The position numbers were made by a program, and so were the translations under genes. Positions 41,651 through 52,431 of a stretch of DNA of 64,000 nucleotides are shown piece by piece. The notes below the pieces were generated by a model that saw only the letters and a program-made list of their open reading frames with translations, did no database searches and had not been told where the DNA came from. This DNA is from Corynebacterium tuberculostearicum. Lineage in GTDB: Bacteria > Actinomycetota > Actinomycetes > Mycobacteriales > Mycobacteriaceae. The DNA lies in assembly GCF_013408445.1 (NCBI RefSeq), contig NZ_JACBZL010000001.1, forward strand, positions 868,001 to 932,000, in the 5' to 3' direction. Position 1 is the stretch's first letter. Each line of letters starts with the position of its first letter.

Positions 41651-42841
41651 TTAGAAGAGTTCGCGGGTAGCAATCTCCGCGCCCTCGACCAAGGACTGCA
41701 ACTTCGCCCAGGCAATCTGGGGGTGCAGGCGGCCGCCCAAGCCGCAATCGGTCGACGCGATGACGTTTTCGGGGCCGACTACCTCAGCGAATTGGATGAT
41801 GCGATCGGCCACGAGGCGCGGATGCTCTACCGCGTTGGTGGAGTGAGAGACCACGCCCGGGTAAATCACGGTGCCCTCTGGCAGCGCGTGGTCCTGCCAC
41901 ACGCGCCACTCATGCGCGTGGCGCGGCGAAGCGGCCTCGAAGGAGAAACCGCCGACCTCGGCGCGCAGGATTTCCTCGACGATATCCGCAAAGGGCACGT
42001 CGGTAACGTGCGGGCCGTGCCAGGAGCCCCAGCAGATATGCAGGCGCGTTTGCTCCTTGGGCAGGCCGGCGATGGAATCATTGAGGACGTCGATGCGCTC
42101 GCGAATGAAACCGCGGAAGTCTTCCACGGACGGCTCCGGGTTGATTTGGTCCCAGGCCTCGGCCAGGTCGGGCGCGTCGAATTGTACGGTGAGCCCGGCA
42201 TCGGTGATGGCCTGGTATTCGGTGCGCATGGCGCGGCCGACGTCGGCAAGCAGCTCATGCTCATCGTCGTAGTAGCGGTTGGTCAGGCGCGCGGCCGAGC
42301 CGGGCGAAAGGGCGGCGACGAAGCCGGGGGTGCCAGCCGGGAGGGCGTCGGCAAGCAGGCGCACATCGGCGGCAACCTCGTCCTGGCCGATGTAGGTCAC
42401 AGGGCCGGTGAACTCTGGGTTCGCCACCTTGGCGCGGCCGGTGAAGATGCCGGAATCCGGGTCATTATAGGCCTCCGAGAACAACGCGCGGTCGCGGCGA
42501 TCAATAAACGACGTCAGCCGCGGCTCACCCGGCTTGGAGCGCACCACCTCGGCCGATTCCCAGCGGTCGGTATCCGTCATCGTCAGCCCGCCTAGGCGGC
42601 TAAACGAATAATTCCACCACGCGCCATAATCCACCGCGCCAGAGGTGATATGGCCGTACTCGCCCTCGTTAATGATATCGAGGCCGAGATCGAGCTGCCG
42701 CTTGACGACGTCTGCCACCGCAGCCTCCAAAATCCCCTGAAACTCCGCGGCCGGCAGCTCCCCGCGCTGCAGGTTGGCTTCCAGCAGTTCCGGGGTGCGC
42801 GGCAGTGAGCCGACGTGGGTGGTGCGAATCTTGTTCATCAT
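41651..42841 (-). CDS. MetE-like cobalamin-independent methionine synthase family protein
   Basis: This 396-residue protein is a single catalytic barrel like the C-terminal half of MetE. It starts KIRTTHVGSLPRT, and the zinc ligands are probably the His and Cys of RLHICWGSWH and the Cys of STDCGLGGR. It lacks the N-terminal domain of true MetE (about 750 residues), so methyl transfer to homocysteine, or to another thiol, from an unknown donor is possible. GGAGG lies 7 nt before ATG. An exact McbR-type operator upstream ties it to sulphur amino acid regulation. Confidence 0.85.
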   Translation of the reverse strand: MMNKIRTTHVGSLPRTPELLEANLQRGELPAAEFQGILEAAVADVVKRQLDLGLDIINEGEYGHITSGAVDYGAWWNYSFSRLGGLTMTDTDRWESAEVVRSKPGEPRLTSFIDRRDRALFSEAYNDPDSGIFTGRAKVANPEFTGPVTYIGQDEVAADVRLLADALPAGTPGFVAALSPGSAARLTNRYYDDEHELLADVGRAMRTEYQAITDAGLTVQFDAPDLAEAWDQINPEPSVEDFRGFIRERIDVLNDSIAGLPKEQTRLHICWGSWHGPHVTDVPFADIVEEILRAEVGGFSFEAASPRHAHEWRVWQDHALPEGTVIYPGVVSHSTNAVEHPRLVADRIIQFAEVVGPENVIASTDCGLGGRLHPQIAWAKLQSLVEGAEIATRELF

Positions 42842-42860
42842 TAGGTTTCCTCCATCGATA

Positions 42861-42876
42861 TAGACTGTGCTGTCTA
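42861..42876 (-). promoter_or_regulatory. McbR-type operator
   Basis: TAGAC-TGTGCT-GTCTA fits the TAGAC-N6-GTCTA consensus of McbR, the C. glutamicum repressor of methionine and cysteine genes. It lies 20 bp upstream of the MetE-like start and overlaps the probable -10 (TATAT on the minus strand), so repression by occlusion is expected. Confidence 0.8.
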
Positions 42877-42913
42877 GATTAGTGGAGGGTGCCTGCCGCC
42901 GCCGAGTTTAAAT

Positions 42914-45900
42914 TCAGCCTAATATGCCCGCGCCCATGGTGGCCTTAAGGTCACCCATGAGGTTGCCGGATCGCTCCACACGCAGGTGGTCGCCGAGGAT
43001 CATGGTGGTGGACTCGGAGCCGTCGACAAGCTCGAGGTACACATCCGACTCGCCCTGGTTCTTGAGCAGGACCTGCTTGAGGCGGGCAATGTTTTCCATG
43101 GTGCACTGATCCGTGCGCATGGTCAGGCGCAGCGGCAGGCCGGCGCCGCCGCCCGGGCCCAGCTCCGGCACGCGGATATCGGAGCAGAACAGCGAGCGGC
43201 GCTCATCGCGCACCTTAACGTTCACTCGCGCGAGGATGATATTGTCCTCGACAATCTGCGGGGCGACGAGAGAGTACACCTTGTTGAATACCAGAATTTC
43301 CACCTGCGCGCCGTTATGGTCTTCCACCGTGACAATGGCCCACGGCGAGCCATCGCGCTTGGAAAAGCGACGGTCCACGCCCGAAATGATGCCGCCGATG
43401 ATGAGCTCTTGGCCGTTATGCACCTCGTCGTTGAGGATCTTGGTCAGCGGGGTATCCGTCTGCGCGGCTAGCGCCTCCTCGAAGCCATCGAGAGGGTGGC
43501 CGGAAACGTACAGGCCCAGCATTTCGCGCTCGAGGGCGAGCTCGTGTTTGCGATCCCAGTTGTCTTCTGGAATGTCCAAGGCAAAAGCGTTGGAAGCCGC
43601 GTCGTCCTCTCCCCCGCCAATTCCAGCGAAGAGATCGAACTGTCCCTTATCCGCGGCCTTCTTGGTGGTTTGCACCGCATCCACCGCGTCCTCGTGGATG
43701 AGCATGAGGCCCTTGCGCGGGTGGTTCAAGTCATCGAAGGCGCCGGCCTTAATCAGCGCTTCTGTCACGCGCTTGGTGCAGGCAGCGAGCTCGATCTTGT
43801 CCAGGTAATCGCTAAAGGAGGTAAACGCGCCCTTGTCGTGGCGGGATTTGATGATGGATTCCACCACTTCCGAGCCCACATTGCGGATAGCGCCCATGCC
43901 GAAGCGGATATCCTCTCCCACCGCCTGGAAGTCCTCCTCGGACTCATTGACGGACGGCGGCAGCACCTTGATGCCCAGGTGGCGGCAGTCCGATAGGTAG
44001 ATGGCGGACTTATCTTTCTTATCGCCCACCGAGGTCAGCAGCGCGGCCATGTATTCCGGCGCGTAGTAAGCCTTGAGGTAGGCCGTCCAGAAGGACACCA
44101 AGCCGTAGCCCGCGGCGTGGGACTTGTTAAACGCGTAGGACGCGAAGGGCTCGATGGTGCCCCACAGCGCGTCCATGGCGGACTTGGAGTAGCCGTTTTC
44201 TTGCATGCCGCCCCAGAACTTGTCGTACTGCTGGGCCAGCACTTCGGGCTTCTTCTTACCCATTGCCTTACGGAAACCATCTGCCTCGCCGGCCGTGTAG
44301 TTGGCGACCTTCTGCGAGATACGCATGATCTGCTCCTGGTAGACGATAAGGCCGTAGGTCTCATCCAGGATTTCCTTGAGCGGCTCTTCCAACTCCGGGT
44401 GAATTGGGGTGATTTCCTTGCGGCCGTTCTTACGGTCCGCGTAGTCCCAGTGGGCGTTCACACCCATCGGGCCTGGGCGGTAGAGCGCAAGGGAGGCCAC
44501 AATATCCTTAAAGCCGGTCGGCTTCATGCGCTTGAGCAGCTCCTGCATGCCGCCGGAGTCGAGCTGGAAGACGCCCAGCGTATCGCCGCGCGAGAGGAGG
44601 TCATAGACCTTGGAGACCTTGGGGTCGTCGGCATGCAGCTGCTCCAAGTGGATTTCTTCGCCGCGGTTGCGCTTGATGTTTTCAATCGCATCGCCGATAA
44701 CGGTGAGGTTGCGCAGGCCCAAAAAGTCCATCTTCAGCAGGCCGATGGCCTCGCAGGCCGGGTAATCCCAGCCGGTGATATAAGCGCCGTCGGCCGGGCG
44801 CTTCCACATAGGAATGTGGTCCATGAGCCGGACCGAAGCCATAATCACCGCACAGGCGTGCACGCCCGCCTGCCTGACGACGCCCTCCAAGCCCCGCGCC
44901 GTGTCATAAATCTTTTTCACGTCCGGGTCGGATTCCACCATCTGGCGGACCTCGGCGGCCTCGGAGTAGCGCTCGTGGTCCGGGTCCGTGATGCCCTTAA
45001 GCGGAATGTCCTTGGCCATGATGGCCGGCGGCAGCGCGCCGTTGATGCGGTCGGCCATCTGGAAGCCGGGCTGGCCAAAGTGCACCTTGGCCGAGTCCTT
45101 AATGGCCTGCTTGGTTTTCACCGTGCCGAAGGTAATCACCTGCGCCACCTTGTCCTCGCCCCAGCGCTCGGCCGCATAGGTGATCATTTCACCGCGACGG
45201 CGGTCGTCGAAGTCGATATCGATATCGGGTGCGGACGGGCGTTCTGGGTTCAAGAATCGCTCGAAGAGGAGATCGTGCTCCAGCGGGTCGATATTGGTAA
45301 TGGTCAGCGCGTAGGCGACGAGCGCACCGGCCGCCGAGCCACGGCCCGGCCCCACACGAATGCCCACGGAGCGCGCGTGCTTAATGAGCTCGGCCACGAT
45401 GAGGAAGTAGGACGGGTAGCCCTTCATCTCGATAACGGAGATCTCATACTTGGCGCGCTCGATATATTCCTCCGGTACATCCTGGCCGGGGAAGCGCTTT
45501 TGCAGGCCCTCCATCACCTCATGGGTGAGCCAGGAGGTTGGGGTGTGGCCCTCGGGGACGTCGGCAATAGGCATGCGATCGTGGGTGTGTTCTTCCCAGA
45601 TCTCGCCGTAGTCCTGCACGCGCTCGGCAATCCACAGGGTGTTATCGCAGCCATCTGGAATCATATCGTCCCAGGTCTCGCGCATCTGCGCGGCCGACTT
45701 AATGTAGTAGCCGGTGCCGCCGAACTTGAAGCGGTCCGGATCCATGAACGTCTTGCCGGTCTGCACGCACAGCATCGCCTCGTGCGCCGGCGCCTGGGAC
45801 TCCAACACGTAGTGGCAGTCATTGGTCACCAGCGGCGGCAAGTCCAGCTTGCGGCCGATTTCTAGCAGGCCATCGCGTGTGCGCTTTTCGATGTCCAGCC

Positions 45901-46486
45901 CATGGTCCATCAACTCCAAAAAGAAGTTGTCCTTGCCGTAGATGTCCTGCCACATGGCCGCGGCCTCCAGCGCCTCGTTGAACTGGCCGAGGCGCAGGCG
46001 GGTCTGGACGTCGCCGGAGGGGCAACCGGTGGTGGCGATGATGCCGTCTGCGTGCTCGGCGATGAGCTCGGCGTCCATGCGCGGCCACTTGCCCAACTGG
46101 CCTTCGTAGGAAGCCAGCGAGGACAAGGTAAAGAGGTTGCGCAGGCCGGTGGCATTCTCCGCGATCATCGTTTGGTGGAGGTAGGCACCGGACGCGGAGA
46201 CGTCGTCGCGCTTTTGATCCGGCGTGCCCCACAGCACGCGCTTCTTATTGAAGCGGGATTCAGGCGCCATATAGGCCTCGATGCCGATGATCGGCTTGAC
46301 GCCGGCACCGGTCATGCGGCGGTAGAAAGCATCAGAGCCATACATATTGCCGTGGTCGGTCATACCGACGGCCGGCATTTCTTGGCGAACCACCTCGTCG
46401 GCCAGCATATCGACCTTGGCCATGCCGTCCAGCATGGAAAACTCGGTGTGGTTGTGCAGGTGGACGAAGGAGGAGTTTTTGGCCAT
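42914..46486 (-). CDS. dnaE1: DNA polymerase III alpha subunit
   Basis: This 1190-residue replicative polymerase has the N-terminal PHP domain ([24 protein letters not shown]), the catalytic [14 protein letters not shown] palm motif, the helical finger and thumb, a helix-hairpin-helix, and a C-terminal OB-fold. Length matches C. glutamicum DnaE. The start at 46486 ([13 protein letters not shown]) is preferred: TATGAT lies 7 nt upstream, giving a leaderless message, and the upstream extension is not conserved. It is divergent from rarD with fewer than 50 bp between. Confidence 0.96.
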   Translation of the reverse strand: MAKNSSFVHLHNHTEFSMLDGMAKVDMLADEVVRQEMPAVGMTDHGNMYGSDAFYRRMTGAGVKPIIGIEAYMAPESRFNKKRVLWGTPDQKRDDVSASGAYLHQTMIAENATGLRNLFTLSSLASYEGQLGKWPRMDAELIAEHADGIIATTGCPSGDVQTRLRLGQFNEALEAAAMWQDIYGKDNFFLELMDHGLDIEKRTRDGLLEIGRKLDLPPLVTNDCHYVLESQAPAHEAMLCVQTGKTFMDPDRFKFGGTGYYIKSAAQMRETWDDMIPDGCDNTLWIAERVQDYGEIWEEHTHDRMPIADVPEGHTPTSWLTHEVMEGLQKRFPGQDVPEEYIERAKYEISVIEMKGYPSYFLIVAELIKHARSVGIRVGPGRGSAAGALVAYALTITNIDPLEHDLLFERFLNPERPSAPDIDIDFDDRRRGEMITYAAERWGEDKVAQVITFGTVKTKQAIKDSAKVHFGQPGFQMADRINGALPPAIMAKDIPLKGITDPDHERYSEAAEVRQMVESDPDVKKIYDTARGLEGVVRQAGVHACAVIMASVRLMDHIPMWKRPADGAYITGWDYPACEAIGLLKMDFLGLRNLTVIGDAIENIKRNRGEEIHLEQLHADDPKVSKVYDLLSRGDTLGVFQLDSGGMQELLKRMKPTGFKDIVASLALYRPGPMGVNAHWDYADRKNGRKEITPIHPELEEPLKEILDETYGLIVYQEQIMRISQKVANYTAGEADGFRKAMGKKKPEVLAQQYDKFWGGMQENGYSKSAMDALWGTIEPFASYAFNKSHAAGYGLVSFWTAYLKAYYAPEYMAALLTSVGDKKDKSAIYLSDCRHLGIKVLPPSVNESEEDFQAVGEDIRFGMGAIRNVGSEVVESIIKSRHDKGAFTSFSDYLDKIELAACTKRVTEALIKAGAFDDLNHPRKGLMLIHEDAVDAVQTTKKAADKGQFDLFAGIGGGEDDAASNAFALDIPEDNWDRKHELALEREMLGLYVSGHPLDGFEEALAAQTDTPLTKILNDEVHNGQELIIGGIISGVDRRFSKRDGSPWAIVTVEDHNGAQVEILVFNKVYSLVAPQIVEDNIILARVNVKVRDERRSLFCSDIRVPELGPGGGAGLPLRLTMRTDQCTMENIARLKQVLLKNQGESDVYLELVDGSESTTMILGDHLRVERSGNLMGDLKATMGAGILG

Positions 46487-46493
46487 GCGGCTC

Positions 46494-46499
46494 ATCATA
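46494..46499 (-). promoter_or_regulatory. -10 element of a leaderless dnaE1 transcript
   Basis: On the minus strand TATGAT, then GAGCCGC (7 nt), then ATG at 46486. This fixes the dnaE1 start; no -35 of quality was seen. Confidence 0.5.
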
Positions 46500-46531
46500 G
46501 CGGGGCGGTCAAAATGGGCTATTTTTTTGTG

Positions 46532-47382
46532 ATGCTCTACACGCTCGCCGCCTACATCATGTGGGGATTTTCCCCGCGTTCTTCCCTCTGTTGCTGCCGG
46601 CATCGCCGCTAGAAATCTTGGCTCACCGCGTGCTGTGGACCGCGGTGTTAGTCACCGGATTTTTGCTCCTCGGCGGCCGGTGGCGCGAAATGGCGCGCAT
46701 GGACAAGCGCACGTGGGGTTGGCTTGCGGCCGCGGGTGTATTCATCACGGTCAATTGGGGCACCTACGTGGTGGCGATTAATAGCAACCACGTGGCCGAT
46801 GCGGCGCTTGGGTATTTCATCAATCCCCTGGTTTCGGTCGCCCTCGGCATGGTGTTTTTGAAGGAACGACTGCGGCCATGGCAGGCCGGCGCTGTAGGGG
46901 TTGCGGCCATCGCGGTGCTGTATTTGACGTTCTTTACCGGCCAGGCGCCATACATTTCGCTGCTGCTGGCCTTCAGCTTCGGCTTTTATGGGCTGCTCAA
47001 AAAGCAGGTCCGGGTATCCTCGGCCGTCTCGGTCGCAGCGGAGGCGCTCGTGATGTCACCGCTGGCGGTGGGCTACATCCTGTGGCTAGAAACAAGCGGC
47101 CAGGGCACGTTCGCCAGCGAGGGAGTCGGCCACGCGCTGCTTTTAGTTAGCGCCGGCTTGATTACCGCGCTGCCGCTCCTCTGCTTTGCGGAGGGCGCAC
47201 GGACGCTGCGCTTATCGACGATCGGCATGCTCCAATACCTCACCCCCATCATGCAGATGCTGTGGGCGCTTTTTGTCACCCACGAGCACTTTTCGACGCA
47301 CCGCTGGATCGGCTTCGGCATCATCGGCGTGGCGGTGGCGATTTACGTCGCCGACTTGGTGCGCATGGCTAGGAGCGCTTAA
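46532..47382 (+). pseudogene. RarD/EamA-family transporter with a frameshift near its start
   Basis: The 47382 frame encodes a ten-helix DMT-superfamily permease ([23 protein letters not shown] onward, ending VAIYVADLVRMA). The expected N-terminus [13 protein letters not shown] is in another frame, 46532 to 46570, and the two join if one T is added to the TTTT at 46568-46571 (giving [11 protein letters not shown]). As sequenced, translation from 46532 stops after about 27 codons; a GTG at 46561 could restart inside helix 1 but has no ribosome-binding site. It may be a real mutation, a phase-variable tract or a sequencing error. It converges with the small membrane gene over 14 nt. Confidence 0.8.
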
Positions 47383-47638
47383 GTTCCTCGCGGGCGGCGC
47401 GGGCGCGGCGACGCGCCGCCTGTTCCTCTTCTGCGCGCAGCGCCCAGCGCGGCATCACCACGACGAGAAAAATGCCATAGGCACATACGATCCCGGAAAA
47501 CACCAGCGTCATCGGGGTGCCGCCGGTGACAAGGCCGATGAAAAGCGCGATGCCGGAAACCACCACCGCGACCCACGCGGCGATATAGCCAAATTTGTAG
47601 TTGGGCATCCACTGCGAAAAGGGCTGGCGTGAGGACAT
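47369..47638 (-). CDS. Small two-span membrane protein
   Basis: This 89-residue protein has two hydrophobic helices (about 16-38 and 42-64) and an Arg/Ala-rich cytoplasmic tail (RAEEEQAARRRARAAREELKR). It starts 9 nt after the stop of the HNH protein gene, so it is probably in its operon. No family recognised. Confidence 0.68.
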   Translation of the reverse strand: MSSRQPFSQWMPNYKFGYIAAWVAVVVSGIALFIGLVTGGTPMTLVFSGIVCAYGIFLVVVMPRWALRAEEEQAARRRARAAREELKRS

Positions 47639-47647
47639 AGGTCTAGT

Positions 47648-48685
47648 CTACGCGGTGGTCGTATTCGTGGGCCCGGTATCGACGAGGTCCGGTGGGGGCG
47701 GATCCCAGGGGTTAACCCAGCGAACGCCGCGGGCGGTGCGCTCGAAGCGGCCATTGCGCGGCGGGCCGGTGCGGTGGTCGTCATTGCGACCATTGTGATA
47801 GGCACAAGCGGTGGTGAGGTTCTTCGCATTGGTCCACCCGCCGCCGGCCCAACTGAAGATGTGGTGAACCTGGCACTCATCGGCGGGCTTATTGCATCCC
47901 TTGACCGGGCAGGTGGGATTTTCCGCCGCGGCCATCATGAACTGCTTCCAGGTGGCCCCACGGCGCATGCGGTACAGGTTCACTGGGCCCTCTACGGGGT
48001 GGAGCAGGGTGACAAATCCCTCCTCGGCAAGCGCACGCTGGGCCAATTCAGCACCCGTAATCTGCGCGCCATTGGTCATGGTCAACACCACATCGTCGCT
48101 GCCATGGGCCACGCCGACCAACTTATCCAGTGGCACTACAACATTGGTGCGCACGGCTGCGGCGCCGGTACCGGTGCGGAAGAGGGAGGCGACGTCGGCA
48201 AGCGAACCGGCATGCTGGTGTAACTCGGCGATGAGTGCGGACGGCCCAGTGATGGACAGCGTCCAGGGTTTGCCGGCGGCGCGGCGCCGCAACCGCACCC
48301 CCGGCTTGGGTTCGCGCGGCGCGCGCATCTCGCGCAGCTTCTTGCGGGCATGCCTGTCCATCTCCCGCGTATCGCACGCGATATGGGTGAGCTCGGCGCG
48401 CAGGGCCCAGGCGCGGGCTTGCGTGGGCGCGCGCCGGGCATGCTTTTCGATGACCGCCAGCGTCGGCAGCGAATGCCGGTTGCGGCGGGCCCCGTCCACC
48501 GCGCGGCGTTGGCGGCGGCGAAAGCTGGTGGTCCCGAAGTAGACCTGCGCGAGCTGCGCAATAGTGTCAGCCGTGGCATCGGGCATGCCAGCGGCGGTAA
48601 GGTCCGCGGCGGAGGCATCGGCGGCCTCGGCGAGGATGTCCATCGCCGAGTTGAGCGCCGCGATATAAGCCCGAATGTGTTCCAT
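47648..48685 (-). CDS. DUF222/HNH endonuclease-like protein
   Basis: This 345-residue protein has an N-terminal helical DUF222-like region (residues about 1-220) and a C-terminal HNH nuclease domain: C-PVKGCNKPADEC zinc pair, VHHIFSWAGGG, NLTTACAYHNG. Such 13E12-type proteins are abundant in actinobacteria and associated with repeats or mobile DNA. The catalytic His-His-Asn arrangement looks intact. Its target is unknown. Confidence 0.82.
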   Translation of the reverse strand: MEHIRAYIAALNSAMDILAEAADASAADLTAAGMPDATADTIAQLAQVYFGTTSFRRRQRRAVDGARRNRHSLPTLAVIEKHARRAPTQARAWALRAELTHIACDTREMDRHARKKLREMRAPREPKPGVRLRRRAAGKPWTLSITGPSALIAELHQHAGSLADVASLFRTGTGAAAVRTNVVVPLDKLVGVAHGSDDVVLTMTNGAQITGAELAQRALAEEGFVTLLHPVEGPVNLYRMRRGATWKQFMMAAAENPTCPVKGCNKPADECQVHHIFSWAGGGWTNAKNLTTACAYHNGRNDDHRTGPPRNGRFERTARGVRWVNPWDPPPPDLVDTGPTNTTTA

Positions 48686-48745
48686 GCCCTCTATGCTAAA
48701 AGCGCTGGGCGGCCACCGCGCGCCACAGGTCCCAGGAGGGCGATA

Positions 48746-49282
48746 TTAGCTGGGAGGGCGGATGGCGAAGCTGCCCCAGGCGGCGTCCGCGGGTGCGGGT
48801 TCGACGGCGGCGACGGAGGGGGTGGAGGCGACGTCGGCAAGCTGCGCGCCCGACCCCCACACCACGGCGGCGCTCACCGCGGAGGGGCGCTGGCCATAGG
48901 AGGCATCGATGCGGTCGAAGGCGCGTTGGATGACAGCGGCGCGGTCCTCGCCGGCGGTGGGTTCGGGGACGTCAATGGGGGCGGTGGAGCCGATAAGGAT
49001 GGCATCCATGCGCGGGGCGGCGGCGACGGCGGCCGCGGCGGCTACGGGTGGCAAATCCTCGTCGAAGGTAACAAGGGCGTAGGCAGGCGCGTCCGGAATG
49101 TCGCTACCGGATACGCGCGCAATATACTCCGCGCGCGTCTCGCCATCCGGTCCGAGCTGATCGCCTTGTACTTGCGAAGAAGCCTGGGTCCCTAGGGCGC
49201 CAAAAAGCGCGAGCGCGGCCAAGAAAAGCACCGCAAGCACCGCCAGGGCCGCTAGCCGACGCCGCCGGTAGACCTTCCTCAT
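48746..49282 (-). CDS. Membrane-anchored hypothetical protein
   Basis: This 178-residue protein has an Arg-rich N-terminus (RKVYRRRR), one hydrophobic helix (about 9-30) serving as signal anchor, and an Ala/Pro-rich extracytoplasmic domain. No motif recognised. It starts overlapping the rluD stop by 4 nt, so it is co-transcribed with lspA and rluD. Confidence 0.68.
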   Translation of the reverse strand: MRKVYRRRRLAALAVLAVLFLAALALFGALGTQASSQVQGDQLGPDGETRAEYIARVSGSDIPDAPAYALVTFDEDLPPVAAAAAVAAAPRMDAILIGSTAPIDVPEPTAGEDRAAVIQRAFDRIDASYGQRPSAVSAAVVWGSGAQLADVASTPSVAAVEPAPADAAWGSFAIRPPS

Positions 49283-50205
49283 CCCCGCAGAACCTCCAAA
49301 GCGTGCTCGAGATCGGCCGGGTACGGCGCTTCAATCTCGAACCACTTGCCGGTGCCGGGGTGGGTAAAGCCGAGCTTTACCGCGTGCAGCCATTGACGCT
49401 GAAGCCCAAGGCGCTTAGCCAAGTTGGGATCCGAGCCGTACATTGGGTCGCCCACGCACGGGTGGCCGGTGGCGGACATGTGCACGCGAATCTGGTGGGT
49501 GCGGCCGGTCTCTAGGTGCACCTCGATGAGGCTGGCCTCGCGGAAGGCCTCGATGAGGCTGTAATGGGTGATGGCCGCTTTGCCGTCGTCAAGCACGGCG
49601 AATTTCCAGCCCGACTTGGGGTGGCGGCCGATGGGCGCATCAACGGTGCCCTCGATGGGATCCGGCAGCCCCTGCACCACGGCGTGGTAGGTCTTTTTCA
49701 CGCTGCGGTACTTAAAGGCGTGCTTGAGCGCGGAATAGGCGCGCTCCGAGGAAGCCACGACCATCACGCCTGACGTGCCCACATCGAGGCGGTGCACGAT
49801 GCCCTGGCGCTCGGTCGGCCCGGACGAAGCCACGGTATAACCGGCCGCGCGCAGCCCACCAATCACCGTCGGCCCGTCCCACCCCACGCTGGGGTGCGCG
49901 GCCACGCCCACCGGCTTATGCACGCAGATGATATCGGCATCGTTGTAAAGCACGTCCATGCCCTCGACCAGCTCTTCGCGCGGCAGCAGCGGCTTTTCTG
50001 GCTCCGGCAAAAGCACGGAGACCACGTTGCCGGAAATCAAACGCTCGGACTTGCCCAGCTCCTGGGAATCGATGGTCACGCTGCCCTCGGCGCACAACTG
50101 CGCGGTGGCGCTGCGGGAAAGGCCAAGGAGCTTGGCCAGGGCGGCGTCGGCACGCATGCCTTCTAGGCCTTCAGGAATGGGGAAGCTGCGCATCTGCCTA
50201 TTCAT
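49279..50205 (-). CDS. rluD: Large-subunit rRNA pseudouridine synthase (RluD family)
   Basis: This 308-residue enzyme has an N-terminal S4 domain ([32 protein letters not shown]) and the catalytic domain with [12 protein letters not shown] (Asp nucleophile) and [18 protein letters not shown]. RluD-type enzymes modify 23S rRNA helix 69. The start at 50205 overlaps the lspA 3' end and has AAGGAAGG 6-8 nt upstream; further upstream frame is lspA antisense frame and not family-like. Confidence 0.93.
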   Translation of the reverse strand: MNRQMRSFPIPEGLEGMRADAALAKLLGLSRSATAQLCAEGSVTIDSQELGKSERLISGNVVSVLLPEPEKPLLPREELVEGMDVLYNDADIICVHKPVGVAAHPSVGWDGPTVIGGLRAAGYTVASSGPTERQGIVHRLDVGTSGVMVVASSERAYSALKHAFKYRSVKKTYHAVVQGLPDPIEGTVDAPIGRHPKSGWKFAVLDDGKAAITHYSLIEAFREASLIEVHLETGRTHQIRVHMSATGHPCVGDPMYGSDPNLAKRLGLQRQWLHAVKLGFTHPGTGKWFEIEAPYPADLEHALEVLRG

Positions 50206-50689
50206 GCTCGGCCTTCCTTTCCTCCAGCACCATGGCGATGATGAAGACCACCACGCCGCAGGTAATGGCCGCGTCCGCGATATTAAACACGGCGAAAGAG
50301 CCGACCGAAATATAGTCCACCACGTGCCCGAACCAGAAGCCAGGGGCGCGGAAGATGCGGTCGGCGAAATTACCCAGCGCGCCACCGGCAATGAGCGCTA
50401 GGCCTACCGCCTGGCCGGAGTGGGTAATGCGCGGGGCGGCAATGGCCACGCCGAGCACAAAGACCAGCTGGATGGTGGTAAAAAGCCACGTCGATCCCTC
50501 CCCGCCCATGGAAAAGGCGGCGCCAGGGTTAAAAAGCAGGGTAAACCGGAACCAATCCCCAATAACTGGCAGGGGCTCGCCCTCCGTAAGGGTGGAGAGC
50601 ATTATTTGTTTTACGGCTTGGTCCACCAGCGCCACGGCAATGACTACCGCGGCGATAAGTCCTGTCTTGCTCCTTCGTTTTTGACTCAC
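50198..50689 (-). CDS. lspA: Lipoprotein signal peptidase
   Basis: This 163-residue, four-helix aspartyl protease cuts lipoprotein signal peptides after lipidation by Lgt. The catalytic aspartates are in [13 protein letters not shown] and [10 protein letters not shown], and [12 protein letters not shown] is the conserved loop. It is the first gene of lspA-rluD-hypothetical. Helices are at about 12-30, 72-90, 95-113 and 135-155. Confidence 0.96.
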   Translation of the reverse strand: MSQKRRSKTGLIAAVVIAVALVDQAVKQIMLSTLTEGEPLPVIGDWFRFTLLFNPGAAFSMGGEGSTWLFTTIQLVFVLGVAIAAPRITHSGQAVGLALIAGGALGNFADRIFRAPGFWFGHVVDYISVGSFAVFNIADAAITCGVVVFIIAMVLEERKAEHE

Positions 50690-50730
50690 CCGCTCTATTC
50701 TAAACGGGAGCGTCCGGTATTTTGGTAAGC

Positions 50731-51672
50731 GTGTTTCGAGTCAAAGTTTTTGCAGCCCTGACCACAGCCGCCGTAGCGCTTACGGCGTGTTCCTATGAAA
50801 AGCCGGGACCCGCGGTAGAACAGCCCGTGGGCCTGACTATCGACGCCCCACGCGTCACCGTGGACAATCCCGGCACCGGGGAGAAAAAGCTCCTAGAATA
50901 CCGCGATATCGACTCCACGCAGGACGTGAACTACCGCGTTACCGAGGGTTTTTCGCAGGACTTGCTCAAAAAGTCCGCGGCCGAGAAGTTTCAGGCCTCC
51001 GACGTCAAATCCACCACCACTACCCTGCCGCTATCGGCCAAGGTAGATAAGGCCAGCGAGGACGTCGAAGATCAGCTGCCGGCCACCCGCAATGCCTTCG
51101 TCACGGCTGGTGCGCCGGAAACTTCTGGCGACACCGACGTCTCCTCAGCCGAGGGATTTCAATTTGGCTGGCGCGGCCAAAATACCGGCCAGATGAATTC
51201 CTTGCGCCTTGCCGCACCCCAAGAGGCCACGGATGAAGCCCGTGGCTCTGTCGAACAGGCGATCATGAAGCTGACGGCCCTGCCCGTGGTTTTCCCCTCC
51301 GAGGAGGTGGGTAAGGGCGCGAGCTGGACGGTGGATTCGCGCGTTACCGGCGAGTCCACCCTGCTGCAGACCACGCGCTATACGGTCGCTTCCATCGAGG
51401 GCGACCAGGTCAAGCTCAACGTAGAGGTAGAACAGCGGCCGTCGCTAGGCGCGCTGTCCTTTGAGGGCCAGGCCCAGGGCACGGAGTTGGAGGACAAGGA
51501 GCTCAAGGTTGTGGACTCCCGCACCCAGTCCAAGGGCAACATCACGGTGGACCTGAGCAAGCCGCTGCCCGTGGGCGGTGACGTGTCTTTCGACACGAAG
51601 GTCATTTATGGCGCCGCCGGCTCGGAGCTGCGCGTGGTGCAGTCGAGCCTGACGGAGCTGAACTTCACCTAG
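50731..51672 (+). CDS. Lipoprotein of unknown function
   Basis: This 313-residue lipoprotein has lipobox LTAC (Cys about residue 20) after a short signal peptide, then an extracellular all-beta domain of about 290 residues with repeating strands (LKVVDSRTQSKGNITVDLS). No family recognised. TATTTT (50718-50723) then 7 nt then GTG 50731 suggests a leaderless start; TTG three codons upstream is an alternative. Its stop abuts that of the next gene on the other strand. Confidence 0.75.
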   Translation: MFRVKVFAALTTAAVALTACSYEKPGPAVEQPVGLTIDAPRVTVDNPGTGEKKLLEYRDIDSTQDVNYRVTEGFSQDLLKKSAAEKFQASDVKSTTTTLPLSAKVDKASEDVEDQLPATRNAFVTAGAPETSGDTDVSSAEGFQFGWRGQNTGQMNSLRLAAPQEATDEARGSVEQAIMKLTALPVVFPSEEVGKGASWTVDSRVTGESTLLQTTRYTVASIEGDQVKLNVEVEQRPSLGALSFEGQAQGTELEDKELKVVDSRTQSKGNITVDLSKPLPVGGDVSFDTKVIYGAAGSELRVVQSSLTELNFT

Positions 51673-52323
51673 TTACTCGGCCGGGGCTTCTACAGGGGCC
51701 TCGGCTGGAGCTTGCTCGGCGCCGGCAGCCGGGGCGTCGCCTTCAGCCGGGGCAGCATCGCCCTCGGCCGGTGCCGGGGCGGGTGCAGAGGCACCGGCGC
51801 CGGTATCCGCGCACATTTCCGGAACCTGCTCCGGCGGCACGGTGTTTTGGATGAGCGTGCAAGCCCACGCCTTGGAGAGCTTCCAGGTGCCGTCTTCGTA
51901 CACGAATTCCACCTGTTCAGCGGTCTGCTGCTGGCCGTCAGCGGTGGTGAAGTTCACGGTGGTCAGCACGGACTGCGGGTCATAGCCCGGAAGCACAGGA
52001 TCGACGACCTCGAACTCGGCGCCGGATTCCGCCTTGGACTGTGCCATGGTGTCAAAGATTTCCGGTGCGGTCTCGCCGCCCTGCACGGTGGCGGTCTTTT
52101 CCTGCTCAGAGGCGTTCGGATCCGTGGCCTTGGCCAGGATGGCGTTGAGATCCGCCGGGGATGGCAGCGCTGGGGCGGCGGAATCGCCGTCGGAAGAGGC
52201 GGATTCCTGCGCCTCGGTGTTGGTGGCGGCGGTATCGTCCTGCTCGTCGTCGGAAGAGCAGGCGGCCAGGGCGGTGGCCGCGGTCAGTGCGAGGCACGCG
52301 GCGCTAAACTTGCGGAATTTCAC
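51673..52323 (-). CDS. Lipoprotein with Mtb12-like domain and Pro/Ala tail
   Basis: This 216-residue product has a signal peptide with lipobox LAAC, a Ser/Asp linker, and a globular domain (about 55-165) reminiscent of the mycobacterial low-molecular-weight antigen MTB12 type (TVNFTTADGQQQTAEQVEFVYEDGTWKLSK). It ends in a Pro/Ala/Glu-rich low-complexity tail of about 40 residues (PAPAEGDAAPAEGDAP), which may span the wall. Assignment to MTB12-like is tentative. Confidence 0.68.
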   Translation of the reverse strand: MKFRKFSAACLALTAATALAACSSDDEQDDTAATNTEAQESASSDGDSAAPALPSPADLNAILAKATDPNASEQEKTATVQGGETAPEIFDTMAQSKAESGAEFEVVDPVLPGYDPQSVLTTVNFTTADGQQQTAEQVEFVYEDGTWKLSKAWACTLIQNTVPPEQVPEMCADTGAGASAPAPAPAEGDAAPAEGDAPAAGAEQAPAEAPVEAPAE

Positions 52324-52431
52324 TTCTAACTCCTCACGTCTGGGTTCTAAACTCCCATCAGTTTACAGCTGCACCAGCCTTTTCCGGGCTGCGCCCGCCG
52401 CGTGGGCGGAGATTTCTTTAACCTTGAGTGC

